NCBI RefSeq assembly: GCF_012927125.1
Contig: NZ_JABBFZ010000008.1
Span: forward strand, 62,001 to 126,000
From: Paraburkholderia antibiotica
GTDB taxonomy: Bacteria; Pseudomonadota; Gammaproteobacteria; Burkholderiales; Burkholderiaceae
DNA length: 64,000 nucleotides
Direction of reading: 5' to 3'
A program made the translations under genes and the position numbers. The notes beneath the pieces were generated by a model, which did not search any database, was not told the origin of the DNA, and saw nothing but the letters and a program-made list of their open reading frames with translations. Shown here piece by piece: positions 17,957 to 26,875 of this stretch. The number at the start of each line of letters is the position of its first letter. Position 1 is the first letter of the stretch.

Positions 17957-18325
17957 GGATGGTCGGTGAATGACTGTCTGGCCATTGCGCCACTGGCGCA
18001 GTCTGCGGACCTCGGCCGAAAGCTTGTCAGCCAGCGCAACGATGCCGCTCATGCGGGATGGCGAATCGCCAGGCGTTTTAATCGTTTATGCGATTCGCCA
18101 TTTATCGCGCTCGAGTCGCGTTTCACTGGTTTATCGAATTACGCCGATCGCATGAACGGGCTGCCGTGAAATAAGGGCCGGGCTGACGAAAGGCGTTTGA
18201 TCCCTCCCTTCCGCGCTCCTTCATGACCGTATCGGTCAGCTTGCAAAAGCCCGTGATTGCCGCCACATATGCGAAAGATTCCCATGAAATCAAGCGGAAA
18301 TGGGCGCTGCACGGCGTTCTGCGGA

Positions 18326-18354
18326 TTGCGTTTGGGACGAAAAATGGCTACAAT
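18326..18354 (+). promoter_or_regulatory. Sigma-70 promoter of the rimP-nusA-infB cluster
   Basis: TTGCGT (18326-18331), 17-base spacer, TACAAT (18349-18354). Transcription should start near 18361, about 210 bases before rimP. Confidence 0.65.
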
Positions 18355-18419
18355 CGCGGAGTCGCTGGGCGTACGGTTTCTTTATGTGCGGCTCAGGTGC
18401 GACCACCGGCAATAAGATG

Positions 18420-18444
18420 ATGGGCGTTTAGCCCATTTTTTTTT
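18420..18444 (+). terminator. Leader terminator/attenuator hairpin before rimP
   Basis: Stem ATGGGC (18420 is its first A; core TGGGC 18421-18425) with GCCCAT (18431-18436), loop GTTTA, followed by an unbroken run of T to 18444. It sits about 80 bases into the predicted transcript, upstream of rimP, so it could end a short RNA or attenuate the operon. Confidence 0.7.
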
Positions 18445-18569
18445 GCCGCTCAGTTTCGTGGTTCGGCATCTCGGGTTCGCACCAACGTGCGCCAGCTTGG
18501 CGCGCGGCCCGCATTGGTTGTTTGCAGAACAGGCGGCTGGCTCGCTGCGCGAACATCTAAGAGGGCACT

Positions 18570-19028
18570 GTGCAACTGACGGAACTGATTGAAACCACGG
18601 TCGTGGGACTCGGCTACGAGCTCGTCGACTTCGAGCGCACCGGGCGCGGCATGATGTGCATCTATATCGACCAGCCGGCCGGCATCGCGATCGAAGACTG
18701 CGAGAAGGTCACGCGTCAGCTCCAGCACGTTCTGACGGTCGAAAATATCGATTACGAGCGGCTCGAAGTGTCGTCGCCCGGGCTCGACCGCCCGCTGAAA
18801 AAACTGGCGGATTTTGAACGCTTCGCGGGCAGCGAAGTGGTTATCACACTGAAAAAGCCATTGGACGGACGGAAATCGTACCGGGGCATTCTGCATGCCC
18901 CGCAGGGCGAGACGATCGGTCTGGAATTTGAAGGAAAAGAAGGCGCCGCGATGCTCGATTTCACGCTCGCGGACATGGACAAGGCGCGCCTTGTTCCGAA
19001 AGTTGACTTTAGGAGCCGCAAACAATGA
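18570..19028 (+). CDS. rimP: RimP, 30S ribosome maturation factor
   Basis: RimP assists assembly of the 30S subunit. The protein is 152 residues, the normal length, with the N-terminal domain (VVGLGYELVDFERTGRGMMCIYID), the SSPGLDRPL motif (about 68-76) and a C-terminal Sm-like domain. The start is GTG at 18570, with AAGAGGG about 5-9 bases upstream. It is the first gene of the cluster and overlaps nusA by four bases (ATGA), indicating coupled translation. Confidence 0.95.
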   Translation: MQLTELIETTVVGLGYELVDFERTGRGMMCIYIDQPAGIAIEDCEKVTRQLQHVLTVENIDYERLEVSSPGLDRPLKKLADFERFAGSEVVITLKKPLDGRKSYRGILHAPQGETIGLEFEGKEGAAMLDFTLADMDKARLVPKVDFRSRKQ

Positions 19029-20500
19029 GTCGCGAAGTGTTGATGCTGGTGGATGCGCTGGCACGCGAGAAGAATGTCGATAAGGACGTGGTATTTGCCG
19101 CGCTCGAAGCGGCTCTCGCTTCGGCCTCCAAGAAACTCTTCGAAGAAGATGCGGATATCCGCGTCCACATCGACCGTGAAAGCGGCGAACACGAAACGTT
19201 TCGCCGCTGGAAGGTCGTGCCGGACGAAGCCGGTCTGCAGGAGCCGGATCAGGAAATCCTGCTGTTCGAGGCGCGTGAGCAGCAGCCCGAAATCCAGCTC
19301 GACGAGTACATCGAGGAACCGGTGCCGTCGATCGAATTCGGCCGCATCGGCGCGCAGGCCGCCAAGCAGGTGATCCTGCAGAAGGTGCGCGACGCCGAGC
19401 GCGAGCAGATCCTGAACGACTTCCTCGAGCGCGGCGAACACATCATGACCGGCTCGGTGAAGCGCCTCGACAAGGGCAACTTCATCGTCGAATCGGGCCG
19501 TGTCGAAGCGCTGCTGCGCCGCGACCAGCTGATTCCGAAGGAAAACCTGCGCGTGGGCGACCGCGTGCGCGCGTACATCGCGAAGGTCGATCGCACCGCG
19601 CGTGGTCCGCAGATCGAGCTGTCGCGTACGGCGCCCGAATTCCTGATGAAGCTGTTCGAGATGGAAGTGCCGGAAATCGAGCAGGGTCTGCTCGAGATCA
19701 AGGCGGCGGCTCGCGATCCGGGCGTGCGCGCGAAGATCGGTGTGGTCGCTTATGACAAGCGCATCGATCCGATCGGCACCTGCGTCGGTATCCGCGGCTC
19801 GCGCGTGCAGGCCGTGCGCAACGAGCTCGGTGGCGAAAACGTCGACATCGTGCTATGGTCGGAAGACCCTGCCCAGTTCGTAATCGGCGCGCTCGCGCCG
19901 GCAGCCGTGCAGTCGATCGTCGTCGACGAAGAAAAGCACTCGATGGACGTGGTCGTCGACGAGAACGAGCTGGCGGTCGCGATCGGCCGCAGCGGCCAGA
20001 ACGTACGACTCGCCAGCGAACTCACCGGCTGGCAGATCAACATCATGACGCCGGATGAATCTGCGCAGAAGCAGAATCAGGAACGTGGCGTCCTGCGCGA
20101 CCTGTTCATGGCGCGTCTCGATGTCGACGAGGAAGTCGCCGACATCCTGATCGACGAAGGCTTCACGAGTCTCGAAGAGATCGCCTACGTGCCGCTCAAC
20201 GAAATGCTCGAAATCGAGGCATTCGACGAAGACACCGTTCACGAACTGCGCAACCGCTCGCGCGACGCGCTCTTGACGCTGGCGATCGCGAACGAAGAAA
20301 AGGTCGAAAATGTAGCGCTCGACCTGAAGAGCCTGGACGGCATGGACGCCGACCTGCTCGCGAAGCTGGCCGAACACCAGATCCAGACGCGCGACGAGCT
20401 CGCCGAGCTGGCTGTGGACGAACTGGTCGAAATGACTGGAGTGGGAGAGGATGCCGCTAAGGCGTTGATCATGAAAGCACGTGAACACTGGTTCCAGTGA
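19025..20500 (+). CDS. nusA: NusA, transcription elongation/termination factor
   Basis: NusA binds RNA polymerase and nascent RNA, modulating pausing, termination and antitermination. The protein is 491 residues: an N-terminal polymerase-binding domain (1-130), an S1 domain (about 135-200, beginning MTGSVKRLDKGNFIVE), two KH domains (about 230-345, with GTCVGIRGSRVQAVRNEL and AIGRSGQNVRLASELTGW) and two acidic helix-hairpin-helix repeats at the C-terminus, as in enterobacterial NusA. Overlaps rimP and precedes infB by 94 bases. Confidence 0.97.
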   Translation: MSREVLMLVDALAREKNVDKDVVFAALEAALASASKKLFEEDADIRVHIDRESGEHETFRRWKVVPDEAGLQEPDQEILLFEAREQQPEIQLDEYIEEPVPSIEFGRIGAQAAKQVILQKVRDAEREQILNDFLERGEHIMTGSVKRLDKGNFIVESGRVEALLRRDQLIPKENLRVGDRVRAYIAKVDRTARGPQIELSRTAPEFLMKLFEMEVPEIEQGLLEIKAAARDPGVRAKIGVVAYDKRIDPIGTCVGIRGSRVQAVRNELGGENVDIVLWSEDPAQFVIGALAPAAVQSIVVDEEKHSMDVVVDENELAVAIGRSGQNVRLASELTGWQINIMTPDESAQKQNQERGVLRDLFMARLDVDEEVADILIDEGFTSLEEIAYVPLNEMLEIEAFDEDTVHELRNRSRDALLTLAIANEEKVENVALDLKSLDGMDADLLAKLAEHQIQTRDELAELAVDELVEMTGVGEDAAKALIMKAREHWFQ

Positions 20501-20594
20501 GAAATGACCATGGCGCACTAAATTGAACGCGGCCGTTAGGCCGCATGACACGATGCTAACCGCAAGGAATCGGTCCTTGCATTAAGAGGAATGA

Positions 20595-23510
20595 ATGGCG
20601 AGTAACAACGTAGCCCAATTTGCCGCGGAACTGAAAATGCCTGCAGGCGTGCTGCTCGAGCAGCTGCAGGCGGCGGGCGTCACAAAGGCGAGCGAAGACG
20701 ACAACCTGTCCGAGGCGGACAAGGCGCGTCTGCTCGATCACTTGCGCAAGTCTCACGGCTCGACTGACGCGGACAAGCGCAAGATCACGCTGACGAAACG
20801 GCATACGTCGGAAATCAAGCAGTCCGATGCGACGGGTAAAGCTCGCACCATTCAGGTCGAGGTGCGCAAGAAGCGCACGTTCGTCCGCCGTGACGAAACC
20901 GCCGCGGAAGGCGGCGATGCATCGAATCATGTGGCCGAGAACGCGGACGCGGAAGATCTGGAACTGCAGCGTCGTGAGGAAGAAGCACGTCACGAAGCCG
21001 AACTGCTCGAAAAGCAGGCGCAGGAACTGAAGGCGCGCCAGGAACAGCTCGAACGCGAAGAAGCCGAGCGTCAGGCCCGCGAACAGGCGGCTGAAGCCGA
21101 GCGTCAGCGCGCGGAAGAAGATGCGAAGAAGCGCGCGGCGGCTGCGGCCGAAGCGGCGGCTCGCGAGAAGGCGCAGCAGGCAGCGGCGCAAGCCGCCGAA
21201 CCGGCTGCGGCGAAAGACAGCGCGGACGACGAACGCGCAGCCGCGGAGCGCGCAGCGCAACGCGAAGCCGCGAAGAAGGCGGAAGACGCCGCGCGTCAGG
21301 CTGCCGAAAAGGCGCGTGCCGAGCAGGAACAGATCGCCAAGCGTCGTGCGGCGGCGGAAGCCGAAGCGCGTGCGATTCGCGAAATGATGAACACGCCGCG
21401 TAAGGCGCAGGTGAAGGCGCCGGAACCGGCACCGAAGCCTGCCGAACCGGCCAAGGCGGCGGAAGCCAAGGGCACGCTGCACAAGCCGGCGCGTCCGGCA
21501 GGCGAAGCGCCGGCACGTCCGGCCGCGAAGAAGCCGGCCGCGGCAACACCGGCAGCTACCACCTCACCGTCCGCCGGCGACAAGAAGAAGCCGGGCGCCG
21601 GCAAGGGCAGCTGGCAGGACGACGCAGCGAAGCGCCGCGGTATCAAGACGCGCGGCGACTCGAGCGGCGGCGTCGACCGTGGCTGGCGCGGCGGTCCGAA
21701 GGGGCGCGGCAAGCATCAGGAGCAGGCCACCACGTTCCAGGCGCCGACCGAACCGATCGTGCGTGAAGTGCACGTGCCGGAAACCATCACGGTTGCCGAT
21801 CTCGCGCACAAGATGGCCGTGAAGGCTTCCGAAGTCATCAAGGTGATGATGAAGCTCGGCCAGATGGTCACGATCAACCAGATGCTGGACCAGGAAACGG
21901 CGATGATCATCGTCGAGGAACTGGGCCATCGCGCGGTCGCGGCGAAGCTGGACGATCCGGAAGCGATGCTGGTCGAAGGCGAAGTGAGCGACGCGGAAGC
22001 GTTGCCGCGTCCGCCGGTCGTCACCGTGATGGGTCACGTCGACCACGGCAAGACCTCGCTGCTCGACTACATTCGCCGCGCCAAGGTGGCAGCGGGCGAA
22101 GCGGGCGGCATTACGCAGCACATCGGCGCTTACCACGTCGAAACGCCGCGTGGCGTGATCACGTTCCTCGACACGCCGGGTCACGAAGCCTTTACGGCAA
22201 TGCGTGCCCGCGGTGCGAAAGCGACCGACATCGTGATTCTGGTGGTCGCAGCCGACGACGGCGTGATGCCGCAGACGAAGGAAGCGATCTCCCACGCGAA
22301 GGCCGGTGGTGTGCCGCTCGTCGTCGCGATCAACAAGATCGACAAGCCGGATGCGAATCCGGAGCGTGTGAAGCAGGAGCTCGTCGCGGAAGGCGTCGTG
22401 CCGGAAGAATACGGCGGCGACTCGCCGTTCGTGCCGGTGTCGGCGAAGACCGGCGCGGGCATCGACGATCTGCTCGAAAACGTGCTGCTGCAGGCCGAAG
22501 TGCTGGAACTGAAGGCACCGGTCGAAGCGCCGGCCAAGGGCCTCGTGATCGAAGCGAAGCTCGACAAGGGTAAGGGTCCGGTCGCAACGATCCTCGTCCA
22601 GTCCGGTACGCTGAACCGCGGTGACGTCGTGCTGGCAGGCAGCGCCTACGGTCGCGTGCGAGCCATGCTCGACGAAACCGGCAAGCCGACCAAGTCGGCG
22701 GGTCCGTCGATCCCGGTCGAAATCCAGGGTCTGTCGGAAGTGCCGCAGGCAGGCGAAGAAGTCATCGTGATGCCGGACGACCGCAAGGCACGCGAAGTTG
22801 CACTGTTCCGTCAAGGCAAGTTCCGCGACGTCAAGCTCGCGAAGCAGCAGGCCGCGAAGCTCGAAAACATGCTCGAGCAGATGGGCGAAGGCGAAGTGCA
22901 GTACATGCCGCTCATCGTCAAGGCTGACGTGCAGGGTTCGCAGGAAGCGCTGGTGCAGTCGCTGCTGAAGCTCTCCACCGACGAAGTGCGCGTGCAGATC
23001 GTGCACGGCGCGGTCGGCGGCATCAGCGAGTCGGACGTCAACCTCGCGACGGCTTCGAAGGCGGTCATCATCGGCTTCAACACCCGTGCGGATGCGCAGG
23101 CTCGCAAGCTCGCGGAGTCCAACGGCGTCGATATCCGCTACTACAACATCATCTATGACGCAGTGGATGAGGTGAAGGCGGCGATGTCGGGCATGCTGGC
23201 GCCGGAGAAGCGCGAAGTCGTGACGGGCACGGTCGAAGTGCGTCAGGTCTTCAAGGTGCCGAAGGTCGGCGCGGTGGCCGGCTGTATGGTCACGGACGGC
23301 TTCGTCAAGCGCTCGTCGTCGGTGCGCGTGCTGCGCAACAACGTCGTCATCTTCACGGGCGAACTCGATTCGCTCAAGCGCTTCAAGGACGACGTGAAGG
23401 AAGTCCGTCAGGGCTTCGAGTGCGGTATGTCGATCAAGAACTTCAACGACATCGTCGAAGGCGATCAGTTCGAAGTCTTCGAAGTCACCGAAGTCGCGCG
23501 TACGCTGTAA
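20595..23510 (+). CDS. infB: Translation initiation factor IF-2
   Basis: IF-2 is the GTPase that delivers initiator tRNA and promotes subunit joining. The protein is 971 residues. It has a short N-terminal IF2_N fold (1-55), a long charged Ala/Glu/Lys coiled segment (about 110-330), a second IF2_N-like segment (about 390-460), and the G domain with GHVDHGKT (480-487), DTPGHEAF and NKID, then domains II to IV. The ATG at 20595 has AGAGGA 5 bases upstream; a nearby ATG at 20591 is out of frame. Two small hairpins lie in the nusA-infB spacer. Confidence 0.97.
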   Translation: MASNNVAQFAAELKMPAGVLLEQLQAAGVTKASEDDNLSEADKARLLDHLRKSHGSTDADKRKITLTKRHTSEIKQSDATGKARTIQVEVRKKRTFVRRDETAAEGGDASNHVAENADAEDLELQRREEEARHEAELLEKQAQELKARQEQLEREEAERQAREQAAEAERQRAEEDAKKRAAAAAEAAAREKAQQAAAQAAEPAAAKDSADDERAAAERAAQREAAKKAEDAARQAAEKARAEQEQIAKRRAAAEAEARAIREMMNTPRKAQVKAPEPAPKPAEPAKAAEAKGTLHKPARPAGEAPARPAAKKPAAATPAATTSPSAGDKKKPGAGKGSWQDDAAKRRGIKTRGDSSGGVDRGWRGGPKGRGKHQEQATTFQAPTEPIVREVHVPETITVADLAHKMAVKASEVIKVMMKLGQMVTINQMLDQETAMIIVEELGHRAVAAKLDDPEAMLVEGEVSDAEALPRPPVVTVMGHVDHGKTSLLDYIRRAKVAAGEAGGITQHIGAYHVETPRGVITFLDTPGHEAFTAMRARGAKATDIVILVVAADDGVMPQTKEAISHAKAGGVPLVVAINKIDKPDANPERVKQELVAEGVVPEEYGGDSPFVPVSAKTGAGIDDLLENVLLQAEVLELKAPVEAPAKGLVIEAKLDKGKGPVATILVQSGTLNRGDVVLAGSAYGRVRAMLDETGKPTKSAGPSIPVEIQGLSEVPQAGEEVIVMPDDRKAREVALFRQGKFRDVKLAKQQAAKLENMLEQMGEGEVQYMPLIVKADVQGSQEALVQSLLKLSTDEVRVQIVHGAVGGISESDVNLATASKAVIIGFNTRADAQARKLAESNGVDIRYYNIIYDAVDEVKAAMSGMLAPEKREVVTGTVEVRQVFKVPKVGAVAGCMVTDGFVKRSSSVRVLRNNVVIFTGELDSLKRFKDDVKEVRQGFECGMSIKNFNDIVEGDQFEVFEVTEVARTL

Positions 23511-23530
23511 TTCACGCGACACGGGCACAG

Positions 23531-23571
23531 CGGGCGGAACGGGCTTGACGCCCGCTCCGCCCGTTGTTTTT
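23531..23571 (+). terminator. Terminator-like hairpin between infB and rbfA
   Basis: Stem CGGGCGGA (23531-23538) with TCCGCCCG (23556-23563) and inner GGGC/GCCC, followed by TTGTTTTT. It should reduce read-through from infB into rbfA. Confidence 0.75.
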
Positions 23572-23746
23572 GAGCCTGTCGGGTTGAGTTTGTCGCCGGG
23601 GCCGTTGTGGCGTTTGTCCTGGTCGAGGCCACTGAGTCGGCAGACCGCCGAGAGGCCGCGACAACGGTGATACCGTCCTGTCGCGGGACAACACACGGCT
23701 CGCGCGAATCATTTTTTGCATCCGTCATAGCGGAGCACACAACACC

Positions 23747-24112
23747 ATGCCTAAGAAACGTTCTTCTCCCAATCGCAACGTGCAGATTGCCGATCAGATC
23801 CAGCGCGATCTCGCTGAATTGCTGCGCGAGGTCAAGGATCCGCGCATCGGTATCGTCACGTTTCAGAGCGTCGAGCTGACGCCGGACTACGCGCACGCGA
23901 AGATCTACTTCACGACGCTGACCGGCGACCCGCAACAGACGCTCGAAGCGCTCACGCACGCGGCCGGCCATCTGCGCAATCTGCTGTTCAAGCGTCTGCA
24001 CATTCATACGGTGCCGACGCTGCATTTCCACTACGACAAGACGATCGAGCGCGCCGTCGAAATGTCGCGTCTGATCGACGAGGCAAACGCCACGCGCGCG
24101 AAAGACGACTGA
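23747..24112 (+). CDS. rbfA: RbfA, 30S ribosome-binding factor
   Basis: RbfA binds the 16S rRNA 5' helix region late in 30S assembly and supports cold adaptation. The protein is 121 residues, the usual length, a single KH-type domain. Typical segments are NRNVQIADQIQRDLAELL, VKDPRIGIVTFQSVELTPDYA and PTLHFHYDKTIERAVEMSRL, shown in parts. GGAG lies 11 bases upstream of the ATG. A terminator-like hairpin separates it from infB, and truB follows closely. Confidence 0.95.
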   Translation: MPKKRSSPNRNVQIADQIQRDLAELLREVKDPRIGIVTFQSVELTPDYAHAKIYFTTLTGDPQQTLEALTHAAGHLRNLLFKRLHIHTVPTLHFHYDKTIERAVEMSRLIDEANATRAKDD

Positions 24113-24206
24113 GTCTCCGTCGGTCACGTCACGTCATGCCGCGCGGCGTGTTGTGCGGCGCGCGGCGCCGTTTTTCGCATTCACCGAAGTTTTTGCCTCA
24201 CTCGAT

Positions 24207-25142
24207 ATGACCGCACCTCAACGCCCCCGCGTGCCGCGTCGCGCGCTCGACGGCGTGCTGCTGCTCGACAAGCCGCTCGGCCTGTCGAGTAACGACGCGC
24301 TGATTCGCGCGAAGCGTCTCTATCTGGCGAAAAAGGCGGGCCACACCGGCACGCTCGATCCGCTCGCAACCGGCCTGCTACCGCTGTGTTTCGGCGAAGC
24401 CACCAAGTTTTCGCAAGACCTGCTCGAGGCCGACAAGACCTACGAGGCCACGATGCGCCTCGGCATCCGCACGACCACCGGCGACGCGGAAGGCGAGCCG
24501 CTCGAGATTCGCACGGTCGATTGCGACGAAGCGGCGGTGCAGGCGGTCCTGCCGCGCTTCATCGGCGAAATCGTGCAGGTGCCCCCGATGTATTCGGCGC
24601 TCAAGCGCGACGGCAAGCCGCTCTATGAATACGCGCGGGCCGGCCAGACGGTCGAGCGCGAAGGGCGGCAGGTGACGATCCATGCACTCGAAATGATTGC
24701 GTGCGCGTTGCCAGACGTGACGTTTCGCGTGACCTGCAGCAAGGGCACGTATGTACGCACGCTCGCCGAGGACATCGGCGAAGCGCTCGGGTGCGGTGCG
24801 CATCTGGTCGCGTTGCGTCGCACCGGCGTGGGCGCGCTGACGCTGGAGCATTCGGTCACGCTCGACGCGCTGTCCGATGCGACCGAGACTGAGCGCGACG
24901 CATGGCTGCAACCGGTCGACGCGTTGCTGTCGACGTTCCCGCAGGTCTGTCTGAACGATGACGACACGCGCCGTTTCCTGCACGGCCAGCGCCTGAAACT
25001 GTCGACGCTCACGATCACGGCCGATGCCGCGAAAGCAGCGCGCGTCAGAGTGTATTCCGCGCAGGGGCAACTGTTGGGTGTCGCGAAGCCGGGCGAGGGT
25101 GTGCTCGCGCCGGAACGGCTGGTGGTGACGACGCAGAGTTAA
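24207..25142 (+). CDS. truB: TruB, tRNA pseudouridine-55 synthase
   Basis: Makes pseudouridine 55 in the T-loop of tRNAs. The protein is 311 residues, of normal length. The catalytic motif GHTGTLDPLATGLLPL has Asp51. The PPMYSALKRDGKPLYEYAR block (about 130-148) and the C-terminal PUA-like region are present. The ATG at 24207 is chosen because homology starts there; an upstream GTG at 24153 would add 18 residues without support. It ends the ribosome-assembly cluster at a bidirectional terminator. Confidence 0.95.
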   Translation: MTAPQRPRVPRRALDGVLLLDKPLGLSSNDALIRAKRLYLAKKAGHTGTLDPLATGLLPLCFGEATKFSQDLLEADKTYEATMRLGIRTTTGDAEGEPLEIRTVDCDEAAVQAVLPRFIGEIVQVPPMYSALKRDGKPLYEYARAGQTVEREGRQVTIHALEMIACALPDVTFRVTCSKGTYVRTLAEDIGEALGCGAHLVALRRTGVGALTLEHSVTLDALSDATETERDAWLQPVDALLSTFPQVCLNDDDTRRFLHGQRLKLSTLTITADAAKAARVRVYSAQGQLLGVAKPGEGVLAPERLVVTTQS

Positions 25143-25176
25143 GCGCAGCTGTTCTGTCGGCGCGAACGCGCGCAAT

Positions 25177-25216
25177 AAAAAAGCGGGATCACTATTGAAC
25201 GATCCCGCTTTTTTTC
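25177..25216. terminator. Bidirectional rho-independent terminator
   Basis: Stem AGCGGGATC (25182-25190) with GATCCCGCT (25201-25209), with an A run on the left (25177-25182) and a T run on the right (25209-25215). It serves truB on the plus strand and the efflux operon on the minus strand. Confidence 0.9.
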
Positions 25217-25280
25217 ATGCCGTTTATCAGCGCGTGGCTGACTTGAGAGTCGACCTGAAAGCCGACCCCGAAGCAACGCT

Positions 25281-26843
25281 TCAATGCGCCGCGGCGGCTG
25301 CCGCACCCGCATCGCCGCCCGCGCGTTCCGGACGCGTAATCCAGATCAACGCGATCAGCGCGACGAAGATGCCGGCCGAGATAAAGAACAGATCGTTCAC
25401 GCCAAGCTGGGCCGCCTGCTGCGTGACCATGTTGTTGAAGAGGCCGTAGGTCTGTTGCTGATTGAGGCCAGCCGCGCCCATCTGCTGGATCGAATGACCG
25501 AACGTCGGGTTATACGCATTCGCCTGCTCGGTCAGCTGCGCGTGATGCATGATCGTGCGGTGATCCCATGCGGTCTGGAAGATCGACGTACCGATACCGC
25601 CGCACATGATCCGCACGAAATTCGACAGACCCGATGCCGCCGGAATCCGATGCCCGGGCAAGCCCGACAGCGTGATCGACACGAGCGGAATAAAGAAGCC
25701 CGCCATGCCGATGCCCTGGATCAGCGTGGGCAGCGTCAGCGACCACGTATCGACGCCGGTCGTATAACGCGAACGCATCCAGAAACACAGCGCGAAGATC
25801 AGGAACGACAGCGTCGCGATATAGCGCGGATCGGTACGCGGCAATATCTTGCCGGTGAGCGGCGACAGCAGGATCGCGAACACACCGACCGGCGCCATCA
25901 CGAGACCGGCTTCGGTCGCGGTGTAGCCGATATCGGTCTGCAGCCACAGCGGCAGCAGCACCAGATTGCCGAAGTAAAGCCCGTAGCCGATCGACAGCGC
26001 GATCGTGCCGCCGGTGAAATTGCGCCGGCTGAACAGCGACAGGTCCACCACCGGATGCTCGGCCGTCAATTCCCACACGATGAAGAACGCCAGCGCGATC
26101 ACCGCGACGAGCGCGAGCACGACGATCGTCGTCGACGAGAACCAGTCGAGGTCCTTGCCCTTGTCGAGCATGACCTGCAGCGAGCCCACCCAGACGATCA
26201 GAAGACCCAGACCGACGCCGTCGATCGGCGCCTTGCGGATGACCGAGTCGCGGTTGCGGAAAATCATCCACGTCGCGATCGCTGCCACCGCGCCGACCGG
26301 AATGTTGACGTAGAAGATCCACGGCCACGAGATATTGTCGGAAATCCAGCCGCCGAGAATCGGTCCGGCCACCGGCGCGATCAGCGTGGTCATCGCCCAC
26401 ATCGATAACGCCATCGGCGCCTTCGCGCGTGGATAGCTCGCGAGCAGCAGCGTTTGCGACAGCGGGATCATCGGACCGGCCACCGCGCCTTGCAGCACGC
26501 GCGACGCGAGCAGGAACGGCAGATTCGGCGACAGCCCGCACATCCACGACGACAGCACGAAGAGCACGATCGACGCCATGAACAGGCGCACCTGGCCGAC
26601 GCGGTCGGTGAGCCAGCCGGTCAGCGGCACCGAGATCGCGTTGGCGACTGCGAACGACGTGATCACCCACGTGCCCTGATCGGACGATACGCCGAGATCG
26701 CCGGAAATCGACGGGATCGACACGTTCGCGATCGACGTGTCGAGCACGTTCATGAACACGGCGAGCGACACCGCGATGGTGCCGATCACCAGTTGCGCGC
26801 CCTCGAGCGGCGGGTGAGGGACTTGCGCCTGAGCCTGAGCCAT
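25281..26843 (-). CDS. EmrB/QacA-type MFS drug exporter (14 helices)
   Basis: A 520-residue inner-membrane proton-driven multidrug pump of the DHA2 family. Early signature segments are LDTSIANVSIPSISGDLGVS (motif D1-like), GWLTDRVGQVRLF (motif A) and RVLQGAVAGPMIPLSQ (motif B/C region), with about 14 hydrophobic segments. The late segment GLSNFVRIMCGGIGTSIFQT is typical of EmrB. It is the last gene of a minus-strand operon with an HlyD adaptor (32-base gap), an outer-membrane channel and a MarR regulator. Substrate unknown. Confidence 0.9.
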   Translation of the reverse strand: MAQAQAQVPHPPLEGAQLVIGTIAVSLAVFMNVLDTSIANVSIPSISGDLGVSSDQGTWVITSFAVANAISVPLTGWLTDRVGQVRLFMASIVLFVLSSWMCGLSPNLPFLLASRVLQGAVAGPMIPLSQTLLLASYPRAKAPMALSMWAMTTLIAPVAGPILGGWISDNISWPWIFYVNIPVGAVAAIATWMIFRNRDSVIRKAPIDGVGLGLLIVWVGSLQVMLDKGKDLDWFSSTTIVVLALVAVIALAFFIVWELTAEHPVVDLSLFSRRNFTGGTIALSIGYGLYFGNLVLLPLWLQTDIGYTATEAGLVMAPVGVFAILLSPLTGKILPRTDPRYIATLSFLIFALCFWMRSRYTTGVDTWSLTLPTLIQGIGMAGFFIPLVSITLSGLPGHRIPAASGLSNFVRIMCGGIGTSIFQTAWDHRTIMHHAQLTEQANAYNPTFGHSIQQMGAAGLNQQQTYGLFNNMVTQQAAQLGVNDLFFISAGIFVALIALIWITRPERAGGDAGAAAAAAH

Positions 26844-26875
26844 TAAGAAAGCCTTCTATGAATCGTCCGCGCCGC

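Larger units (their letters stand above)
17871..18569. other. Intergenic region between rluB and rimP
   Basis: About 700 bases. It contains a terminator candidate for rluB (17933-17956), the rimP promoter (18326-18354) and the leader hairpin (18420-18444). The part from 17960 to 18320 shows no supported gene. Confidence 0.5.

Noticed and set aside
14871..17993. Very long minus-strand open frame (1,040 codons) opposite scpB and rluB
   Set aside because: Arg/Ala/His-rich translation with no recognisable domain. It is a GC-rich shadow of two clear plus-strand genes.
21564..23696. 710-codon minus-strand open frame opposite infB
   Set aside because: Shadow of infB; similar long antisense frames occur opposite recD, typA and lpdA and are explained by base composition.
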